Origin: Thalassia testudinum
Taxonomy: Eukaryota > Streptophyta > Magnoliopsida > Alismatales > Hydrocharitaceae
Length of the DNA stretch: 64,000 nucleotides
Assembly: GCA_037157565.1 (NCBI GenBank)
Contig: JAZHRO010000073.1
Location: forward strand, 91,428,001-91,492,000
Reading direction: 5' to 3'
Shown: positions 22,368 through 32,904 of the stretch, in pieces
Position numbering within the stretch: the first letter of the stretch is position 1
How the letters are laid out: every line of letters begins with the position of its first letter
Notes under the pieces: model-generated
Told to the model about the DNA's origin: nothing
Seen by the model: only the letters and a program-made list of their open reading frames with translations
Database searches by the model: none
Position numbers and translations under genes: made by a program

Positions 22368-23553
22368 TGATTGCACAACAATCATGGGTCCTAATCAACC
22401 TAAATAATGTCTGAACCTAGCTTAAATTGTCGATATTGCACTCATATCTTGCATATCATGCATTGCATCAGTCTATTTAGAATAATATGAGATATCCTAC
22501 TAGTTAATGGTTTTTATTGCTATTTGCAGATAATAAAGCGATCTAGGATGGAGATAGTGGAATAAAGCAACAAAGGAAGAAGAAGACTGATCCAGATAAG
22601 AGGAGTGAGGAGGATAGCCTTATCCCTACTCTTAGAAACCCTAGGACAGCCTTCCTAAACCCAAAACAACCTCCATTAGGGCACCTTAGCCTCAAAACCC
22701 AAACATGGATAGCACTATCCATGTTCTTATCCACCCTATCCCTCTCCCACACACTTAGGAACCAAAACCAACCTTCGAAAACTTAAAACCCACTCTACAT
22801 CACCTTTTAGGACGTCCAGACATCTGGCTGGACGTCTGATTTCTGCAGAATAACAATCCAGCAAGCCAAAACTCATACTGACACAAAATTGTACATCTAA
22901 TTTAGTGTCCAGACGTCCAATTTTGTAGTATAAGATGTTTGACCACTATCTTGAACGTCTGATACTGCTGTTTGGTTCCTGATTTTGATTTTGGAAGCCC
23001 TAGCTTGCCTATTTTGACCTAGGAACCCCACCGGACATCCTAGGAAACCTAAGTAGAGTCCTCCTAAGCCTAGTCCACTATCCATAGCCTTACTTGTCCT
23101 ATCCCTAACCCAATTGAACCATCCCATACCAAAATGGGTGCATCTACAGTTGATTGGGTGCACCCGAGCCCAACTAGATCCACCTAGGATCTAATTAATT
23201 CATACCTATTAGGGTTACCCTAGCCTAATCACATGCACACATCTAATTAGACTTGACCTAGACCTAATTAGGTTCATTCCTACCGAATTAGACTTTCCTA
23301 AGCCTACTTAGGTCCACACCCAATTAATCTAGATTGACCTAACCTATTTAGCACCTAATCCTACCAAAACCCACAACCTAGCCCTACTAAAAACACACAC
23401 CCACACACACACGCACACCTTCCCATTTTACTCCCACCAAACCCATGCACACTCTCCTGGAAACCCTAAAAACTTGTGTCAAACCTAAATCCAAAAATTG
23501 TGGCATTGTCTATTTTTGGAGCCACCAAAAGTGGCAACCAAATGGAGCCTTCC
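22368..23553 (+). repeat. 3' LTR of E2, first part
   Basis: Matches 13550-14734 of the 5' LTR, starting TGATTGcacaaCAATCA, and stops at the E1 insertion point. cttcc at 23549-23553 is the duplicated target. Confidence 0.9.
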
Positions 23554-24476
23554 TGATGAGAACCTCATCATGAGCCGTAACTAGCTCATTTTGACCTAAT
23601 ACAAAGGATAAAAGCTCCTACATATCTCAAGGAAAGGCTTAACTCAGAGAATCCTGAGTTTGAGAAGAAAACAAGTCATAAGGGGTAAAAATGCAATTTT
23701 ACCAGTATAATCTGCATACAGGGTAATTCAGGGCCCAAACATAGGTCAAAGCAGCTTAATAAGAATAAGAGTGGGATGAAATGATCTAGCAAGGGCTACA
23801 GCAATTCCAAGAAACTAAATGATAGTCTGTAACCCTAAAACAACCCACTTCAATTCACAAGGTTTGAGGCAAAGTAAAAATAGAATAAACCCTCTAAAAT
23901 TCATATAAAAATAATCTCCAGGGTTTAGAACCTTCAATTTGGCCTTCAGAACCCTTTTTGACCTACATTGAGAACCATGCCCAATTAACAACTTAATTTG
24001 GGTTTTTGCGCAAATTGACCGGTCAAACAAGGTTTAATATGGAAATGAAATTCACCATCAGATTCCTTAGGCCCTAATTAGTCATGTATAAAAACTTGAG
24101 CCTAAGAAGAAACCTCCTTGACCGACTTTACACTTTGGTCCTCATATATTTACTCTTTGGCCCTCAACTTTTGAACCCTCGCATTTTGGCCCCTAACTCT
24201 CCTTCGTTCTTTGCAATCAGGTCCCTCCTGCAAAACCTGCCAGCACCATGCTCCGGCGACCTTGCGCGGAGCATGGCGCCGCGCAGGGTGAGGTGGGGGA
24301 CCTGGCAAGTAAACCGGGGGTGCCCTGCGTCGTCAGCCGTCGCAGGGACACCCCGCTGGTCGTTGTAACCCACCATACCGGCCGTGCGAACGCACGGACG
24401 GTATGGGTTCTTGTTTCCGACCATCCTCCGGCGAGGGAGACACGTCTTATCCCTCCGCCTTCCTCCCTGTTTGATC

Positions 24477-24487
24477 CCTATAAATAC
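24477..24487 (+). promoter_or_regulatory. TATA box of E1 5' LTR
   Basis: cctataaatac in a CT-rich context about 920 bp into the LTR, a good plant TATA box. The 3' LTR copy is at 30996-31006. Confidence 0.7.
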
Positions 24488-25043
24488 CCCCCGTTGCTCC
24501 ACCGACCGGGGCAGCTCGGGTCTGACGGAGAAAACCCCCAACTTTCTTCTCCTCTCCCTCCGGCAGACGCCCACCAGCTCCGGCGGTTCCTCCTCCTCCT
24601 CCTCTTCGCTCTGCCGCAATACCAGCAGCAGAGACCTCCTCCCCTGCTCTTTCAGCGCCACGCCGTACCCAGCTGGCGCCTCTCCAGCCCTCTGCTCGCC
24701 GCCGCCCTTTCCCCTGGGCATCTTCTTCTCCGGCGACAGTCGATACGACTGTCGCCCTGCCCCGGCCCCTTTCGTCTCCGTAGCTAGGTCAGAACTCCTC
24801 CCCATCTCCCCCTCTTTCTTTTCCTCACTGTCTTTTATTTGATTAAACCCTCGACCGCTCCTGTTCACCCTCACCTTCTCCGCCTCCGGCCATCCTCCGG
24901 CGAGCCGCTCCCATCACCTCAGCGACCCACACGGCTCGCCGACCACCGCAGGACCTCCGCCTCCTCACCCTGATCAACCTCCGCCCTGCCACTTCCCCTA
25001 CATCACCGGTGGGCCTGGACCCGGGCACGACCCGTACCCGATT

Positions 25044-25060
25044 CCCCGGCAACGGCGCCA
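25044..25060 (-). other. PBS of E1, perfect tRNA-Asp match, inverted
   Basis: The minus strand reads tggcgccgttgccgggg, identical to the complement of the plant tRNA-Asp 3' end. Because of the inversion it now faces away from the coding region, so this copy should not be able to complete normal reverse transcription. Confidence 0.9.
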
Positions 25061-25625
25061 AAATGAAATCGCTTGGCTTCGGGATAACCGGGTTTTAGTT
25101 TGTTATAACGTTGTAGTATAGCCGGTTATTACCAACATTTCAAATATATAAATTTTTTACTCGGAAAATAAAAGAGTTCCCAAGGTCGAACTCAGGGAGC
25201 AAGTTGTATTCTAGAGATATACATGTTTCTTTTACAAAATAAAGAAAGAGAGAGGGAAAGAATTTGTTGTTCTCTTTGTTTTCTCCTCGTGATGTTCTTC
25301 TTTTTTTTTTCTTTCTTCAGATCTCCTTCTTCTTCTTTGTTCTGCAGAGGGGATGCTCCTCTTTCTTTCTTCAGATCTCCTTCTTCTTCTTCCTTGGTTT
25401 CTGTCTTGGCCTCTCTTCTTCTTTTTCTGCAGTCTCTTCTGTGAAGGTTTCCTCTTCCTTGGTTCTGCTGTATTTCTTCTCTGCAGCCTTTCCTCTTCTT
25501 CTGCCTTGCTCAGCCTCTTCTTTAGAGTTTCTTCTTGTTTCTCCTCCCTGCGGCTAAGTGTCAGCTTCTTCTTTTCTTTTTCAGCCAGGGACGTCACCCC
25601 TCCTTCCTTCTTTTCCCTTCAGGCC

Positions 25626-25651
25626 GTCGTCTGATTTCCAAATCAGACGAC
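25626..25651. other. Perfect 12-bp-stem hairpin in E1 LTR
   Basis: Arms GTCGTCTGATTT and AAATCAGACGAC with a 2-base loop. The copy in the 3' LTR is at 32313-32338. Related but diverged gacgtctg pairs occur in the R LTRs (37768-37795, 43140-43172). Confidence 0.85.
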
Positions 25652-26712
25652 TTAACTACCTGTTGCTACAGTCAGCTTCCTTCTTCTTCCGCGGGTCTTC
25701 TTCGCCTGTGCCTGCACACTTCAGAGCTTTTCGTCAGAGGCAAAACCTACTCTACCCAACCCCCCGCGTCTCTCTCTCTCTGAAACCACTCTTGGGAAGC
25801 TCTCCCAGAGCTGCCGGGTAACCGGGTTCGGGTCAGGCCCGGGTCCAGGCCCACCGGCGTGCGTGGTGGGCGAGGAGTGCAGGTCAGTCTTAAGTCGGGT
25901 CGGGTCGGGTCAGGTCCGCGGGGCGTGAGCGCGGACGAGACCGGGTAACCGGGCGGGTGAAGGGGACCTCACCCCGTGTGCTGAGGCAGTAAGCCTTCAG
26001 CACTTTTGCATCTTATGTTGCTGCGACTCTTCAGGCGTTTCCGAGGTGGGACTAAATGTCCCACCTCAATTGCGCGCCCGCAGCGGGGAAATCAGCGGGA
26101 GATTGCGGCGTCACGCGAAGCTTTCTTCCTTAGCTGCGAACCTGGTGTTTTGCCAAAACTCCTCGCAAGGCCTGGGAGTTGAATCTGGGCTGGGCGCTGG
26201 GCGTGGCGCGCCTGTAGCTGCAGGCGGAAGCAGTTCTTCCTGCGCGGCAATGGCGGCGGAGGTCGGGTGATCTGTTCACAAGAAAACGGCCTCTCGGCCT
26301 AATCAGAAAGTGCCAGGAGCTTCGCCAGGGTGCGGCGAAGCTCGTGTGGGTGGTGGCGAGGCGCGGGGCGGCGTGCGAGGGCTGCCCTAGGTCGGACTGT
26401 GGGTCGGAGGATGGGTCTGTTCAAAGGGTCCGTCTGCCCCGCACCTCTATAGTCACCTAACAAATTTTTGGGTGTCTTGATTGGGTCCAGCACCTGCTTA
26501 TCTCATCCAGTCCTTCAGTATATGCTTGGAAGGAGGTCCTTGAAACCTCCTTTAGGAATTCACTTGCCCTGAGGTTAGGCCTCAGTTCCCTTGTTTATGC
26601 AGCACCACCACATTAATCTTTCCTCTGATACCCCCTTCTTCCATCTTGGCACAACATGAGTCTACATCGAAGCCTTTGATTCCACATCTTGATTCCACCA
26701 CCTAATCCAAAT

Positions 26713-28575
26713 ATGCAGCCAAACCACCTAAGACTACCATTCAGGAAACCTGAATATCGGAGATCTATGAAAGATAAAATGATCGAGGATGCCATAAAAT
26801 TCTATGAAAAAGAAGAAAAAACCTCAACACCAATAGGAGATATTCAGGTTGATGTCCCAACAACCACAGCCTTCATCATAAACTGTGCCCAAACTCTATT
26901 GACAGGAGCCATAAAAGGATCAACCCGAGAAGTTCTCCTAACAGGATACATTGAGATAGACAAATTACACAAATCTGAATACCTTCAATGCTTGACAAAT
27001 CCTGTACTTTGGGAACAAAACCAAGATGCTCTTGAAAAACGGGTAGAGATGATGAGACTTTTAGAAAAAACTATCAACCAAAAATACCCGTATACACCAG
27101 AAACAAGGGATGAGTCATCTTGGAACAGTACTAAGAATCAATCCAGTTTCCCAGACCTCGGGATTGAGGCACAAGGTGGTTGTCGACTCCCAACCCAAAT
27201 AGAAGATAGCATTAAAATAGGTTGGGAAGTTGCAGGAGAAAACAATGCTGAGCCAACCCTAGGCCATAAATCACCAAGCTTAGAACTCCAAGACTCCTGC
27301 AATAACAAGATTAGAATTGAACCTCTGGAGGGTATAAATTCCGCCCCTTGTTTTGATAAGGTGACCCTCGAAGGTTATTCGGACTTAGGTTCTAATAATT
27401 CTACCCACATCCTAAGCCTAGAACCTAGATCTGAAACTTATTGGGAAGATTATGAGGCCCCTTATGAGAAAGATCAAATTTTTACAGAATATGATTCCGG
27501 GCCTCTATTTGATGAATATCCCTCTCCAACATCCTCAGGAAATCTGATCGATTTTTCAGAAAACATGCCAATTTATGATACAGAAACTGAGGAGTTGGAT
27601 GAGCAAGGTTTTAATGGGGTCTATCCTACCAGCTTCGAGCTTGAACAGAACACCTTTTTGAGCCCAGAATTGACATATAGGCTAGAACCCAGTCAGGCTG
27701 CTGATTCCACATTTGATGATTTTTGCTATGGTGGAATTCATGATCATGAATCTCATTTTCGCCAACTCTCCGACAATTTCAAATCTGACTATAATTGCGG
27801 AGAGATTCCCCTTCCTGAACACGCCAGGCCTATCTACGACCTCAGTTCACACGACTCTAACTCCGACTCTGAGGTTCTGATTCCCGAGATCACTGATAAC
27901 ACAGAATCATTCCTTTTCGATCCTCAGGAACCAAAAACAGAAAATGCCAAGAGTGATTGTAACCCAGAATCCAAATTTTTTCTCGAATCCGATTTCTTTC
28001 ATCCTACAGACACTCTTCCGGCATTTGATAGTTACCCAGAGGACTCTCTACAGGAAACCACCTATCATCCGTCTCTAGAAGAGCCCTCGTACACAATGGC
28101 CACCTCATCCGCACACACAGAACGGATCAAAACCTCTTCCCAACCCCGACCCGCAACCGGACTCAATTTCTATTCAGATTCACCTCTCACCGAGCCAATT
28201 GCATTTCCACATCGGGTTTCGAACATTGATCAGACTACATACCATGCTCTATCATTCTCTGATCACCCCTGTAGGGTTTCCGCGTCATTCATTGACTATT
28301 CTACAGGTCCCTACTCTGACCAGGCTGATTCGACTCAGCCAAACCCTGCGTTTACACTTCCACATCTATCTGAGCTTCATAGTTTATGGTGGGTTCCACA
28401 CCTTTTTATCCACATCTATCAACCCACCAGATTGATTGGGTTTGGGCTGCATCATCAGCCTGTTGATCTGAACAAGCACCTGGTTGGACCAACCAGGCTC
28501 TTAATCAAGGTGCTTGTCTTACAAAACTCTGCTGATTTGACCATCCCCTCTCCATCGCATTTCCCGCTTGGCTGA
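26713..28575 (+). CDS. Family-gamma acidic retrotransposon protein, intact
   Basis: 620 codons from the first in-frame ATG (26713) to a stop at 28575, without interruption. The N-terminal 130 or so residues are helix-prone and mixed in charge (FRKPEYRRSMKDKMIEDA ... KRVEMMRLLEKTINQKY). The middle is Asp/Glu/Ser/Pro-rich and probably disordered. The motifs YDTETEEL (from residue 288), RLEPSQ, HDSNSDSEV (from 380) and ESFLFDP (398-404) recur in the R copy (42489-42920), which shows protein-level constraint. The last 60 residues fall in sequence that is Athila-like 3' UTR in R, so the true C-terminus may be earlier. No zinc finger, protease, RT or integrase motif. Not recognised; a structural or Gag-accessory role is only a guess. 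Confidence 0.7.
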   Translation: MQPNHLRLPFRKPEYRRSMKDKMIEDAIKFYEKEEKTSTPIGDIQVDVPTTTAFIINCAQTLLTGAIKGSTREVLLTGYIEIDKLHKSEYLQCLTNPVLWEQNQDALEKRVEMMRLLEKTINQKYPYTPETRDESSWNSTKNQSSFPDLGIEAQGGCRLPTQIEDSIKIGWEVAGENNAEPTLGHKSPSLELQDSCNNKIRIEPLEGINSAPCFDKVTLEGYSDLGSNNSTHILSLEPRSETYWEDYEAPYEKDQIFTEYDSGPLFDEYPSPTSSGNLIDFSENMPIYDTETEELDEQGFNGVYPTSFELEQNTFLSPELTYRLEPSQAADSTFDDFCYGGIHDHESHFRQLSDNFKSDYNCGEIPLPEHARPIYDLSSHDSNSDSEVLIPEITDNTESFLFDPQEPKTENAKSDCNPESKFFLESDFFHPTDTLPAFDSYPEDSLQETTYHPSLEEPSYTMATSSAHTERIKTSSQPRPATGLNFYSDSPLTEPIAFPHRVSNIDQTTYHALSFSDHPCRVSASFIDYSTGPYSDQADSTQPNPAFTLPHLSELHSLWWVPHLFIHIYQPTRLIGFGLHHQPVDLNKHLVGPTRLLIKVLVLQNSADLTIPSPSHFPLG

Positions 28576-28767
28576 AGGCATCAAATTTAGCGCTCAACGG
28601 GAGGCAGCCCGTCATTCTCTTTGAAAACCTGAAACTTGTTCTGACAGCTTTTTGCACTTGAAGTTCACACTTTAGGGCAGCCAACTCCACCTCAGGTGCT
28701 TGCATCTGAGATTCATCAAAACAGCTATCCTAATGTATGAACTTAGTTGAATAAAAACCCCTAGGTT
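28576..28767 (+). other. E1 3' untranslated start with Athila hallmark
   Basis: ggctgaaggcatcaaattt overlaps and follows the stop and leads to agcgctcaacgggaggcagcccg, matching the region just after the pol stop in A (61776) and R (41760-41815, minus). The gggaggca-ccc box is a short hairpin familiar from Athila 3' regions. Confidence 0.6.
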
Positions 28768-28804
28768 GCAATGAGGACATTGCAAATCTTAGGCATGGGG
28801 GGGT
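28768..28804 (+). other. Central hairpin plus second PPT of E1
   Basis: GCAATG-agga-CATTGC (28768-28783), 7 bases, then aggcatgggggggt (28791-28804). Same layout as the terminal hairpin/PPT 1.27 kb downstream. Equivalents are at 62058-62092 (A), 11208-11244 (Q) and 41526-41560 (R). Confidence 0.85.
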
Positions 28805-29344
28805 AGGAAAGTACAAAAACTTGTAAGAAAAGGTTTCAAACAAAAAAATTCACATATGCCAAAAACACCATAAAAATTAAAAAATTTTCGAAAAAGAATA
28901 AGAGGAAAAGAGGAGAAGGAAATTTTGTGAAGGAGAAGAAAAACAAAATGAAAAAGGAGCACAAAATTATAAGAAAAAGTGATAGTCATTAGTAAGGAAC
29001 TAAGGAATTAACTTAAGTTCTAGACCTCATTCAAGAAAAGTGCACAATGAGATTAGTAAAGAATGCAAACCTTAGGCATTCTTGAATAGACTCTTAGTAC
29101 CCATTAAGATCTGGACACTCCTCAAGAGGTTGAGGAAAATGAAAAGCTGAAGTATTAGGTCTAAGGCTTAGGGAGTATTCGGCCTCGTTAACTAATTTTT
29201 GGTTTACGGGACTCAGTAACCTAAGCACCCTAACCTCACACACAGCCTGGTTCAGTAAGCATAAAAATCAGAATCACGCAGAAGCGTCGCAAAAATCTGA
29301 AAAGATCACCTAGAATAGGAGCGGCCGATCAACACAAGATTGAT
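28805..29344 (+). other. E1 3' non-coding region between central PPT and type I module
   Basis: AT-rich, purine-rich at 28880-28985; no gene seen. The R counterpart is 40931-41525. Confidence 0.5.
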
Positions 29345-29700
29345 TTGGACGAGTTCCCAGCGCGGAGAGGCGGGAAATCCCCTCGAAGATGCGTAACAAA
29401 ATATCATCTCCTCGGTGCTTGTCTCTTAGGATATTTACATATCCTACTGGGGGCATGTAAGCACTCTGCTGGTTCAGATTCCATGGATGGCATTATCTCG
29501 AAGTGTCAATTGCCAGGGTCTGGATTCGGCCACGGAATACCATGGATGGGATTATCTCGAAATCTCAATAGCCAGGGTTCCGGGGGTTGCCATGGGCGGT
29601 GCTATCTCGAAGCATCGATCGCCAGGAACCCTTGAGGATTGATGATGGGAGCAAGGAATCTAATACAGACCGTGTTGAAAAGCCAATCCTAGGCTAGAAC
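29345..29700 (+). other. Type I 3' module of E1 (triple hairpin repeat)
   Basis: Three units at 29481-29518, 29540-29577 and 29590-29628 with consensus CCATGG-N3-5-TATCTCGAAG-N-TCAAT-GCCAGG. The third can fold as TGCT-atctcga-AGCA extended by GGCG/CGCC. Upstream, AGGATAT-ttac-ATATCCT (around 29431-29448) is enclosed by gtgctt/aagcac. Downstream is a conserved box cagaccgtgttga. Likely an RNA structure (dimerisation, packaging or translation), which is inference. Confidence 0.7.
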
Positions 29701-30035
29701 TAAAAAGAAAAAGAGAGAGAAAACTCTCCAAACAGAAAAACTTTCTATCTCTCTCTTACAAAACGCACTGCGAACTGAGCCAGGACTAAAATCATTTCAA
29801 GCACGGGTGCTTTAACCACGAAGTCCAATAAACCTTAGGTTACTTCTTGTGGGCCTTAAAAACCTTTGCTAAAAGACTGAGGCTAAGGCTAGACAGATTT
29901 GGATCTTGATTAGTACTAGAGTACCTTTTAGGCCTATGGTCAGCATTCTAACCTAATCTATGCTCAAATAAAAAAGGCACTTATCTAAACCTATTAAAAA
30001 CTTCATGGTCTAGAACAAGGGTTGAAACCTTAAGT

Positions 30036-30073
30036 TTTTGCTAAGGGACTAGCAAAAGCTAGGCATGGGGGTA
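30036..30073 (+). other. Terminal hairpin plus PPT of E1
   Basis: TTTTGCTA (30036-30043) / TAGCAAAA (30050-30057) around agggac, gct, then aggcatgggggta (30061-30073) abutting the 3' LTR. Confidence 0.92.
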
Positions 30074-32899
30074 TGATGAGAACCTCATCATGAGCCATAA
30101 CTAGCTCATTTTGACCTAATACAAAGGATAAAAGCTCCTACATATCTCAAGGAAAGGCTTAACTCAGAGAATCCTGAGTTTGAGAAGAAAATAAGTCATA
30201 AGAGGTAAAAATGCAATTTTACAGTATAATCTGCATACAGGGTAATTCAGGGCCCAAACATAGGTCAAAGCAGCTTAATAAGAATAAGAGTGGGATGAAA
30301 TGATCTAGTAAGGGCTACAGCAATTCCAAGAAACTAAATGATAGTCTGTAACCCTAAAACAACCCACTTCAATTCACAAGGTTCGAGGCAAAGTAAAAAT
30401 AGAATAAACCCTCTAAAATTCATAGAAAAATAATCTCCAGGGTTTAGAACCTTCAATTTGGCCTTCAGAACCCTTTTTGACCTACATTGAGAACCATGCC
30501 CAATTAATAACTTAATTTGGGTTTTTGCGCAAATTGACCTGTCAAACAAGGTTTAATATGGAAATGAAATTCACCATCAGATTCCTTAGGTCCTAATTAG
30601 TCATGTATAAAAACTTGAGCCTAAGAAGAAACCTCCTTGACCGACTTTACAATTTGGTCCTCATATATTTACTCTTTGGCCCTCAACTTTTGAACCCTCG
30701 CATTTTGGCCCCTAACTCTCCTTCGTTCTTTGCAATCAGGTCCCTCCTGCAAAACCTGCCAGCACCATGCTCCGGCGACCTTGCGCGGAGCATGGCGCCG
30801 CGCAGGGTGAGGTGGGGGACCTGGCAAGTAAACCGGGGGTGCCCTACGTCGTCAGCCGTCGCAGGGACACCCCCCTGGTCGTTGTAACCCACCATACCGG
30901 CCGTGCGAACGCACGGACGGTATGGGTTCTTGTTTCCGACCATCCTCCGGCGAGGGAGACACGTCGTCTCCCTCCGCCTTCCTCCCTGTTTGATCCCTAT
31001 AAATACCCCCCGTTGCTCCACCGACCGGGGCAGCTCGGGTCTGACGGAGAAAACCCCCAACTTTCTTCTCCTCTCCCTCCGGCAGACGCCCACCAGCTCC
31101 GGCGGTTCCTCCTCCTCCTCCTCTTCGCTCTGCCGCAATACCAGCAGCAGAGACCTCCTCCCCTGCTCTTTCAGCGCCACGCCGTACCCAGCTGGCGCCT
31201 CTCCAGCCCTCTGCTCGCCGCCGCCCTTTCCCCTGGGAATCTTCTTCTCCGGCGACAGTCGATACGACTGTCGCCCTGCCCCGGCCCCTTTCGTCTCCGT
31301 AGCTAGGTCAGAACTCCTCCCCATCTCCCCCTCTTTCTTTTCCTCACTGTCTTTTATTTGATTAAACCCTCGACCGCTCCTGTTCACCCTCACCTTCTCC
31401 GCCTCCGGCCATCCTCCAGCGAGCCGCTCCCATCACCTCAGCGACCCACACGGCTCGCCGACCACCGCAGGACCTCCGCCTCCTCACCCTGATCAACCTC
31501 CGCCCTGCCACTTCCCCTACATCACCCTCTGCAACCCCACCGAACAGACCCATCCTCCGACCCACAGTCCGACCTAGGGCAGCCCTCGCACGCCGCCCCG
31601 CGCCTCGCCACCACCCACACGAGCTTCGCCGCACCCTGGCGAAGCTCCTGGCACTTTCTGATTAGGCCGAGAGGCCGTTTTCTTGTGAACAGATCACCCG
31701 ACCTCCGCCGCCATTGCCGCGCAGGAAGAACTGCTTCCGCCTGCAGCTACAGGCGCGCCACGCCCAGCGCCCAGCCTAGATTCAACTCCCAGGCCTTGCG
31801 AGGAGTTTTGGCAAAACACCAGGTTCGCAGCTAAGGAAGAAAGCTTCGCGTGACGCCGCAATCTCCCGCTGATTTCCCCGCTGCGGGCGCGCAATTGAGG
31901 TGGGACATTTAGTCCCACCTCGGAAACGCCTGAAGAGTCGCAGCAACATAAGATGCAAAAGTGCTGAAGGCTTACTGCCTCAGCACACGGGGTGAGGTCC
32001 CCTTCACCCGCCCGGTTACCCGGTCTCGTCCGCGCTCACGCCCCGCGGACCTGACCCGACCCGACCCGACTTAAGACTGACCTGCACTCCTCGCCCACCA
32101 CGCACGCCGGTGGGCCTGGACCCGGGCCTGACCCGAACCCGGTTACCCGGCAGCTCTGGGAGAGCTTCCCAAGAGTGGTTTCAGAGAGAGAGAGACGCGG
32201 GGGGTTGGGTAGAGTAGGTTTTGCCTCTGACGAAAAACTCTGAAGTGTGCAGGCACAGGCGAAGAAGACCCGCGGAAGAAGAAGGAAGCTGACTGTAGCA
32301 ACAGGTAGTTAAGTCGTCTGATTTGGAAATCAGACGACGGCCTGAAGGGAAAAGAAGGAAGGAGGGGTGACGTCCCTGGCTGAAAAAGAAAAGAAGAAGC
32401 TGACACTTAGCCGCAGGGAGGAGAAACAAGAAGAAACTCTAAAGAAGAGGCTGAGCAAGGCAGAAGAAGAGGAAAGGCTGCAGAGAAGAAATACAGCAGA
32501 ACCAAGGAAGAAGAAACCTTCACAGAAGAGACTACAGAAAAAGAAGAAGAGAGGCCAAGACAGAAACCAAGGAAGAAGAAGAAGGAGATCTGAAGAAAGA
32601 AAGAGGAGCATCCCCTCTGCAGAACAAAGAAGAAGAAGGAGATCTGAAGAAAGAAAAAAAAAGAAGAACATCACGAGGAGAAAACAAAGAGAACAACAAA
32701 TTCTTTCCCTCTCTCTTTCTTTATTTTGTAAAAGAAACATGTATATCTCTAGAATACAACTTGCTCCCTGAGTTCGACCTCGGGAACTCTTTTATTTTCC
32801 GAGTAAAAAATTTATATATTTGAAATGTTGGTAATAACCGGCTATACTACAACGTTATAACAAACTAAAACCCGGTTATCCCGAAGCCAAGCGATTTCA
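30074..32899 (+). repeat. 3' LTR of E1, intact (2826 bp)
   Basis: Starts TGATGAGaacCTCATCA and ends gcgatttca, followed by the target duplication. A GAA-rich purine tract covers about 32340-32700 and gives long Lys/Glu/Arg frames without an ATG. This is the reference arrangement that exposes the inversion in the 5' LTR. Confidence 0.95.
30996..31006 (+). promoter_or_regulatory. TATA box of E1 3' LTR
   Basis: cctataaatac, identical to the 5' LTR copy. Confidence 0.65.
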
Positions 32900-32904
32900 C
32901 TTCC

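Larger units (their letters stand above)
23554..26422 (+). repeat. 5' LTR of E1, rearranged by an internal inversion
   Basis: 23554-25007 is collinear with the first 1453 bp of the 3' LTR (30074-31526). 25008-26422 is in inverted orientation and contains the rest of the LTR plus the PBS. About 15 bp present in the 3' LTR (31527-31541) are missing at the breakpoints. Frames such as 24164-24874 recur in both LTRs only because the LTRs are duplicates. Confidence 0.9.
25008..26422 (-). other. Inverted segment spanning LTR 3' half, PBS and leader start
   Basis: Read on the minus strand this gives the LTR from gaacagaccc to its end gcgatttca (25064), three bases, a perfect PBS and 36 bases of leader. 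Left junction catcacc|ggtggg at 25007/25008; right junction after tctgttc at 26422. A sequence close to the 36-base leader piece also occurs in the LTR (around 32108-32140) in opposite orientation, which might have promoted the event. An assembly error is the alternative. Confidence 0.85.
23554..32899 (+). mobile_element. E1: young non-autonomous Athila-like element (family gamma)
   Basis: Flanked by a perfect 5-bp duplication, cttcc (23549-23553 and 32900-32904), with the E2 LTR continuing on either side. Contains a rearranged 5' LTR, one long acidic frame, a central hairpin/PPT, a type I module, a terminal hairpin/PPT and an intact 3' LTR of 2826 bp. No gag, pr or pol motif. LTR copies differ at only a little over 1% of positions by eye, so the insertion is recent. 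Confidence 0.92.

Noticed and set aside
24164..24874. 236-codon frame on the minus strand (also 30683-31393) and 179/152-codon frames on the plus strand
   Set aside because: They lie in duplicated LTRs, overlap each other on both strands, have no motif, and are repeated only because the LTRs are copies.
29481..29628. CRISPR-like repeat array
   Set aside because: Three diverged imperfect repeats in a plant retrotransposon, no uniform spacers, no cas genes.
32367..32771. Lys/Glu/Arg-rich frame in the E1 LTR, with counterparts at 25232-25597 and 43326-43556
   Set aside because: No ATG start; composition follows from a GAA/AGA-rich purine tract that is open in several frames.
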